Source: an uncultured Clostridia bacterium
GTDB lineage: Bacteria > Bacillota > Clostridia > Oscillospirales > Oscillospiraceae
Direction: 5' to 3'
Assembly: GCA_938049125.1 (NCBI GenBank)
Contig: CALICR010000117.1
Location: forward strand, 1-9,063
DNA: 9,063 nucleotides
Under the pieces are notes generated by a model. It made no database searches, was not told the DNA's origin, and was given only the letters and a program-made list of their open reading frames with translations. Numbering within the stretch: the stretch's first letter is position 1; each line of letters begins with the position of its first letter. Position numbers and translations under genes: made by a program. Shown here in pieces: positions 5,525 to 9,063 of the stretch.

Positions 5525-6577
5525 ATGGGCGACATCTATCTCATCCGCCACGCGGAGGCGGAAGGCAACCGCTACCGCCGCATTCATGGCTGGTACGATT
5601 CCAATGTGACGAAAAACGGCCTCCGGCAGATCGTGGCCCTGGGGCGGCGCTTCGACGGCGTGCCGCTGGCGGCAGTCTATGCAAGCGGCCTCTGCCGCAC
5701 CCGCCGGACGGCAGCAGTGCTGGCAGCGTCCCGGAACCTTGCGGTGCAGGATGACCTGCGTTTCCGGGAGATTGGCCTTGGGGTCTGGGAGGACCGGCCC
5801 TTCGGGGAGCTGAGCCAGGAGGAGCCGGAGCAGCTTCGGGACTTCACGGACCGGCCCGACCGCTGGCGCGCCGAGGGTGCGGAGACCTTCCGGGAATGCA
5901 CGGATCGCTTCCTCGCGGCCCTGCGGGCGCTTGCAGAGGCGCATACGGGAGAAAGCATTGCCGTCGTGACCCACGGCATGGCGCTCCGGGCGGCGCTCCA
6001 GGCCCTGTTCCCGGATCACCCGGCGGGCCACAGCGACAATACGGCGGTGACGCACCTCACCTGGGACAGCACGTTCCATCTCGACTACGCCGACGACAAT
6101 TCGCACCTCAGCGAGGAAATTTCCACGCTGGCGCGCCAGCGCTGGTGGCGGACCTCGGCCCGGGGCGGTGACCGGAACCTCTGGTTCCTTCCCTTCGAGG
6201 GCGAGATCGACTGGTACCTCCGGCTGGCAGACGACGCGGTGCCCGTGGCCCCCATGGCGGCCATCTTCTTTGCCATGCTGGGCAAGGAACCGGTGGGCCT
6301 CCTCCAGCTGGACCCCCAGGCGGGGCAGGAGGACGGAGCCGGGACCGTCGATTACCTCGGCCTTGCGCCGAAGTACCGGGGCCAGGGCCTCGGGGCCCAG
6401 CTCGTGGGCTGCGCCGTCAGCTATTACCGCGGCCTCGGCCGCGAGACGCTGCGCCTTGATCTGCCGGAGCGGTACGCCCGGGCGGCCCACTTCCTGGCGG
6501 AGGAGGGCTTCCGCCCCGCCGGCGCCTTCCTCGAGAAGGACCTGTGCGTCCCCTGCGCCGAATTCCCCGGGGAATGA
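5525..6577 (+). CDS. Histidine phosphatase / GNAT acetyltransferase fusion protein
   Basis: A 350-residue two-domain protein. Residues 1-195 are a histidine-phosphatase (phosphoglycerate-mutase-like) domain: YLIRHAEAEGN carries Arg8 and the phospho-accepting His9, SGLCRTRRTA (54-63) supplies Arg58, FREIGLGVWE (80-89) supplies the acid Glu82, and VVTHGMALR (147-155) supplies His150. Residues about 215-340 are a GNAT-like domain with acetyl-CoA loop YRGQGLG (284-290), followed by RAAHFLAEEGFRPAG (319-333), the usual end of the fold. So one chain should remove a phosphate and transfer an acyl group; substrates are unknown. All core phosphatase residues are present. ATG 5525 follows the pyrF-family stop by one base; the ribosome site is weak, suggesting translational coupling and shared expression. 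Bifunctional proteins of this plan occur in clostridia, so it is probably not a misassembly. Confidence 0.9.
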   Translation: MGDIYLIRHAEAEGNRYRRIHGWYDSNVTKNGLRQIVALGRRFDGVPLAAVYASGLCRTRRTAAVLAASRNLAVQDDLRFREIGLGVWEDRPFGELSQEEPEQLRDFTDRPDRWRAEGAETFRECTDRFLAALRALAEAHTGESIAVVTHGMALRAALQALFPDHPAGHSDNTAVTHLTWDSTFHLDYADDNSHLSEEISTLARQRWWRTSARGGDRNLWFLPFEGEIDWYLRLADDAVPVAPMAAIFFAMLGKEPVGLLQLDPQAGQEDGAGTVDYLGLAPKYRGQGLGAQLVGCAVSYYRGLGRETLRLDLPERYARAAHFLAEEGFRPAGAFLEKDLCVPCAEFPGE

Positions 6578-6586
6578 CTTACATAA

Positions 6587-6612
6587 TATGTAGCGCCGGG
6601 AGACCCGGCGCG
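6587..6612. repeat. Dispersed palindromic repeat, copy 2
   Basis: TATGTA is followed by GCGCCGGG (6593-6600), loop AGA, CCCGGCGC (6604-6611). It matches copy 1 (4273-4298) except for one extra G, one loop base and a closing pair changed from A-T to G-C. Again it lies in a convergent gap, 10 bases after the plus-strand stop and 3 bases before the stop of the minus-strand lipoprotein gene. Confidence 0.7.
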
Positions 6613-6614
6613 CG

Positions 6615-6836
6615 TCAGCGTTCCTGCTCCAGTCCACGGGGACGGGGGACGGGACGGCCCGTGTCCGGGCCGGTCTCTCCGACGCCGTCGAAGAAGAAGC
6701 CGCCGCCGTCCGGATCGGGCGCGGCGTCCCCGGCCTCGTCCGGCGTTATGGGGCCGACGTAGCCCGTCCCGGCGCAGCCGGTCAGCAGCGCGGCGAGCAG
6801 CGCCGCGGTCAGGAGCAGCAGGGAAATTCGTTTCAT
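6615..6836 (-). CDS. Small uncharacterised lipoprotein (73 residues)
   Basis: Signal peptide MKRISLLLLTAALLAALLTGC has basic residues 2-3, a leucine/alanine core and lipobox LLTGC with Cys21, so lipidation and export are expected. The mature 53 residues (TGYVGPITPDEAGDAAP, then a GGGFFFDGV stretch) are rich in Gly, Pro, Asp and Arg and look disordered; no domain is recognised. GGAGG (complement 6845-6849) lies eight bases before ATG 6836-6834, supporting the start. Transcribed opposite to both neighbours; no convincing promoter is visible. The lipoprotein call is secure, the function unknown. Confidence 0.82.
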   Translation of the reverse strand: MKRISLLLLTAALLAALLTGCAGTGYVGPITPDEAGDAAPDPDGGGFFFDGVGETGPDTGRPVPRPRGLEQER

Positions 6837-6936
6837 ATCGTCTTCCTCCAGATCGTTGGAATAGCCCTAGTATCTTCAAAAAACGGAACTTCATCCGCAA
6901 GGAAAAGAAATCAACGGTACGTTGCAAGAAAGCGCA

Positions 6937-6965
6937 TTGATTTTCGTCGGTTTTTGGGCTATAAT
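6937..6965 (+). promoter_or_regulatory. Sigma-A promoter of the ferredoxin gene
   Basis: TTGATT (6937-6942) and a perfect TATAAT (6960-6965) are separated by 17 bases. The predicted start near 6972 gives a leader of about 38 bases. This is the closest match to consensus in the window, suggesting high expression. Confidence 0.85.
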
Positions 6966-6977
6966 GGGCTTACCCAA

Positions 6978-6991
6978 ACAAAAAATTTTGT
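6978..6991. promoter_or_regulatory. AT-rich palindrome in the ferredoxin leader (possible operator)
   Basis: ACAAAA and TTTTGT are inverted around a central AA, directly downstream of the predicted transcription start and ahead of the ribosome site GAGGT (6996-7000). The position would suit a repressor, but it matches no operator I can name with confidence. Confidence 0.3.
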
Positions 6992-7009
6992 ACGTGAGGT
7001 AGAGACATT

Positions 7010-7399
7010 ATGAAAAAACTGACGGTTAAAAAGGGCAGCACCTGTATGGCATGTCTGGCGTGCGTCACGGCATGTTCGAACTCCTTCTACAAGGAATTTG
7101 ACCCGGACAAGTCCTGCATCCAGATCGTGGACCGCAAGGGCGAGGCGAAGCCCATGGTCTGCGTCCAGTGCGGCAAGTGCGCCCAGGCATGTCCGAACGG
7201 CGCCATCACCCAGAACCCCAAGACCGGCGTGTACATGGTCAACAAGAAGCTCTGCACCGGCTGCGGCAAGTGCAAGGAAGCATGTCCCTTCGGCGTCATG
7301 GTCAAGGCCGAGGACGCCGAGTACGCCTCCAAGTGCATCGCCTGCGGCATCTGTGTCAAGGCCTGTCCCATGGAGATCCTCGAGGTCGTCGAGAAGTAA
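7010..7399 (+). CDS. 4Fe-4S ferredoxin-type protein with four cysteine motifs
   Basis: A 129-residue soluble electron carrier. Four C-x2-C-x2-C-x3-C motifs are visible: C12-C22 (CMACLACVTAC), C51-C61 (CVQCGKCAQACP), C82-C92 (CTGCGKCKEACP) and C109-C119 (CIACGICVKACP). The last three end in the usual Pro. Sixteen ligand cysteines would support up to four [4Fe-4S] clusters, as in HycB/CooF-type polyferredoxins; Cys36 is extra. There is no signal peptide or membrane segment, so it acts in the cytoplasm, perhaps passing electrons to or from a hydrogenase, CO dehydrogenase or another oxidoreductase that is not in this window. ATG 7010 is preceded by GAGGT (6996-7000) at nine bases. It has its own strong promoter and terminator, so it is a single-gene unit. 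The redox partner cannot be told from here. Confidence 0.94.
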   Translation: MKKLTVKKGSTCMACLACVTACSNSFYKEFDPDKSCIQIVDRKGEAKPMVCVQCGKCAQACPNGAITQNPKTGVYMVNKKLCTGCGKCKEACPFGVMVKAEDAEYASKCIACGICVKACPMEILEVVEK

Positions 7400-7406
7400 G
7401 AAGCAG

Positions 7407-7442
7407 GTCCCGGACCGGGTTCGCCCCGGCCCGGGACTTTTT
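7407..7442 (+). terminator. Intrinsic terminator after the ferredoxin gene
   Basis: GTCCCGG pairs with CCGGGAC and CCGGG with CCCGG, with one A/C mismatch between them and a TTCGC loop (7407-7437), followed by five T. It begins eight bases after the stop codon. Confidence 0.93.
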
Positions 7443-7468
7443 ATACGCTCAGACAGGAGGAGAGAAGC

Positions 7469-7663
7469 ATGGTGACCATGGAAACCGGGATCGGAACCGT
7501 CACGGCAGCGGCGGGCAGCCTGCTTGCAACGGTCGCGCCGATGATCTCCATCGCCGTCGGGGTGCTGGAGATCGTCGCCGTCATCTATGTGATCCGCGCC
7601 TGCCGGAAGTATCTCCGCGGGCCGGAGCCGCAGGCACAGGCGGAAAAGGAGAAAACGGAATGA
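7469..7663 (+). CDS. Small hydrophobic membrane protein (64 residues)
   Basis: Unrecognised. Starts MVTMETGIGTVTAAAG; residues about 10-42 are almost entirely hydrophobic (LLATVAPMISIAVGVLEIVA, then VIYVI), enough for one long or two short membrane segments, followed by a basic stop-transfer patch (RACRKYLRG) and a charged tail ending EKEKTE. This predicts the C-terminus inside the cell. AGGAGG (7455-7460) lies eight bases before ATG 7469, strongly supporting a real gene. It lies between two intrinsic terminators, so it is expressed either by read-through from the ferredoxin gene or from an unseen promoter. Its stop TGA forms part of the base of the following terminator. Confidence 0.78.
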   Translation: MVTMETGIGTVTAAAGSLLATVAPMISIAVGVLEIVAVIYVIRACRKYLRGPEPQAQAEKEKTE

Positions 7664-7670
7664 GCGGAGG

Positions 7671-7701
7671 GCCGGTCCCGAAAGGACCGGCTCATTTTTT
7701 T
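7671..7701 (+). terminator. Intrinsic terminator before pepF
   Basis: A perfect eight-base stem, GCCGGTCC (7671-7678) and GGACCGGC (7684-7691), closes a CGAAA loop and is followed, after TCA, by seven T (7695-7701). Additional ATGAG/CTCAT pairing at the base takes in the preceding gene's stop codon. Confidence 0.93.
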
Positions 7702-7708
7702 CGCGCCC

Positions 7709-7737
7709 TTGCCTTTGGCGCTGGAATATGGTACACT
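7709..7737 (+). promoter_or_regulatory. Sigma-A promoter of pepF
   Basis: TTGCCT (7709-7714) and TACACT (7732-7737) are separated by 17 bases, with TGG directly before the -10 box (extended -10). The predicted start near 7744 gives a leader of about 24 bases. Confidence 0.78.
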
Positions 7738-7767
7738 GAGAGCAACTGAGAAAAGGGGGCCTTTTTT

Positions 7768-9030
7768 ATGGCGAAAAAGATTCCGGAACGCAGCGAAATT
7801 CGTGAGTGCGACAAGTGGGCCATTCACGATATCTATGAGAGTGACGCGGCCTGGGAGGCCGAATATGAAAAGACGGCGGCGCTGGTGCAGGAGGTCGCGG
7901 CCTACCGCGGCCGTCTCGGCGCATCGGCGGAGACCCTGTACGACTACCTCCGCCGCTACGACGAGCTGGCGCTCTGCCTCGAGAACCTGATGGAGTATGC
8001 CCATCGGAAGAACGACGAGGACACCCGGGTCGCGGCCTACCAGGCCATGACGGCCAAGTGCACCTCCCTCTACGTCGAGGCCCAGACGGCCCTGGCCTTC
8101 GAGACGCCGGAAATTCTGGCGATCCCCGAGGAGCGCCTGGCCCAGTTCTATCTGGACCTGCCGGAGCTGGAGCTGTACCGCCGCCGCATCTTCAACATCC
8201 AGCGGTCCCGGGAGCACGTCCTCTCCGACGCCGAGGAGCGCCTGCTGGCCTCTGCGGGCGAAATGGCCGCCGCACCGGACACCATCTACTCCATGTTCGC
8301 GGACGCTGACGTCCATTTCCCTGATGCCGTGGACGGAAACGGCGAGCATCATCCCCTGAGCCAGGGCACCTTCGTGGCCTGCGAGGAGTCCCCGGACCGG
8401 GTGCTGCGCAGGTCCGCCTATGAGAACCTCTACCATACCTTCGGTGCGTACAAGAACACCGTGGCCTCGGTGCTGAACGCCCAGGTCAAGCAGCTGGAGT
8501 TCTTCTCCAAGGCGCGGAAGTATCCCTCCGCGCTGCACGCGTCGCTGGATGCGACCCATGTGCCCGTGGAGGTCTACTACAACCTCATTGAGGCCGTCCA
8601 CCAGAACATGGACAAGATGCACCGCTACGTCCGCCTGCGCAAGAAGCTGCTGGGCGTGGACGAGCTGCACTTCTACGACGTCTATACGCCTCTGGTCCCC
8701 GAGGCAGGCGGCCACATCGAGTTCGCCGACGCCGTCAAGACCGTCTACGAGGCCGTCGCGCCCCTGGGCGAGGACTACCGCAAAATTCTGAAGCAGGGCT
8801 TCGAGAACCGCTGGATCGACGTCTACCAGAACGTAGGCAAGCGGAGCGGCGCCTATTCCGCCGGCGCGATGGTGCACCCCTTCGTGCTGCTGAACTACAG
8901 CGGCACCCTGGACAGCCAGTTCACCCTGGCCCACGAGATGGGCCACGCCCTCCACTCCTATCTCTCCAACCACACACAGCCCGCAGTCTACCGCGACTAC
9001 GTCATCTTCGTGGCCGAGGTGGCCTCCACC
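7768..9030 (+). CDS. pepF: Oligoendopeptidase F, M3B family (3' end missing)
   Basis: Zinc metallopeptidase that cuts short peptides in the cytoplasm. The 421 genomic residues begin MAKKIPERSEIRECDKWAIH and include the helical N-terminal region with DIYESDAAWE, then YSAGAMVHPFVLLNYSG, the zinc-binding HEMGH at 389-393 and Glu417 in FVAEVAST, the expected third zinc ligand, 24 residues after the second His. Family members are near 600 residues, so about 180 are missing. Genomic sequence stops after the Thr codon at 9028-9030, where PepF normally continues with a short xNE motif; from 9031 the DNA is adapter. ATG 7768 has AAAGGGGG (7752-7759) eight bases upstream. The ribosome site lies in a small AAAAGG-GGG-CCTTTT inverted repeat. 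It has its own promoter and is preceded by a strong terminator. Confidence 0.96.
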
Positions 9031-9063
9031 AGATCGGAAGAGCACACGTCTGAACTCCAGTCA
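9031..9063. other. Illumina TruSeq adapter sequence (artefact)
   Basis: These 33 bases begin AGATCGGAAGAGCACACGTC and match the TruSeq read-1 adapter to the last base of the window. They are untrimmed sequencing adapter, not genome. Read in the pepF frame they would add the false peptide RSEEHTSELQS, which should be removed from any annotation. Confidence 0.98.

Noticed and set aside
5480..6637. A 385-codon minus-strand frame opposite the phosphatase/GNAT gene
   Set aside because: The plus strand has a clear two-domain protein; the minus frame shows no recognisable motif and runs through the palindromic repeat.
7585..9045. A 486-codon minus-strand frame opposite pepF
   Set aside because: It overlaps two terminators and the adapter, and its first codons derive from adapter sequence. 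It mirrors pepF codon bias.
1..9063. CRISPR array, tRNA/rRNA genes, insertion sequences, phage or defence islands
   Set aside because: No regularly spaced direct repeats, cloverleaf or rRNA signatures, transposase or integrase motifs, or terminal inverted repeats were seen; apart from the solitary mazF, gene content is ordinary chromosomal.

Overview
The window looks like a contig from a GC-rich (roughly 60-65 % G+C) Gram-positive anaerobe, most likely a gut-type clostridium of the Oscillospiraceae kind. The clues are a T-box leader in front of pheST, a NdoA-type MazF, a type-2 OMP-decarboxylase-family protein, strong AGGAGG ribosome sites, sigma-A promoters with 17-base spacers, lipobox signal peptides and a clostridial polyferredoxin. 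The last 33 bases are not genomic. They match the Illumina TruSeq read-1 adapter, so true sequence ends at 9030.

Layout. (1) Minus strand, 1-2178: promoter, a phenylalanine T-box leader with terminator, pheS (complete) and pheT (first 277 residues; the gene runs off the left edge). (2) A divergent promoter region with a nested inverted repeat (2162-2227) leads to a plus-strand cluster: nnrD (NAD(P)H-hydrate dehydratase), an unrecognised lipoprotein, and a solitary mazF. This resembles the conserved Firmicute nnrD/lipoprotein/alr/mazEF neighbourhood, but alr and the antitoxin gene are absent. (3) A convergent intergenic region with two hairpins separates mazF from a 54-residue minus-strand membrane peptide. 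(4) Plus strand 4542-6577: an extended -10 promoter drives a pyrF-family gene and, one base later, a histidine-phosphatase/GNAT fusion. (5) A second convergent region carries a near-copy of the earlier palindrome, followed by a 73-residue minus-strand lipoprotein. (6) Plus strand 6937-7701: a clean sigma-A promoter, a four-motif [4Fe-4S] ferredoxin-like protein, a strong terminator, a 64-residue membrane protein and a second strong terminator. (7) Promoter and 421 genomic codons of pepF (M3B oligoendopeptidase F), cut by the contig end.

Most of this is housekeeping: tRNA charging, NAD(P)H repair, electron transfer and peptide turnover. Four points deserve a second look. The PyrF-family protein has Met where the catalytic Lys of the D-x-K-x-x-D motif should be, together with other active-site substitutions. 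Its neighbour is a phosphatase-acetyltransferase fusion. MazF has no visible antitoxin. A dispersed palindromic repeat occurs in both convergent gaps, with a compensatory base-pair change. I saw no CRISPR array, tRNA, rRNA, insertion sequence or phage gene, and no clear new multi-gene system.
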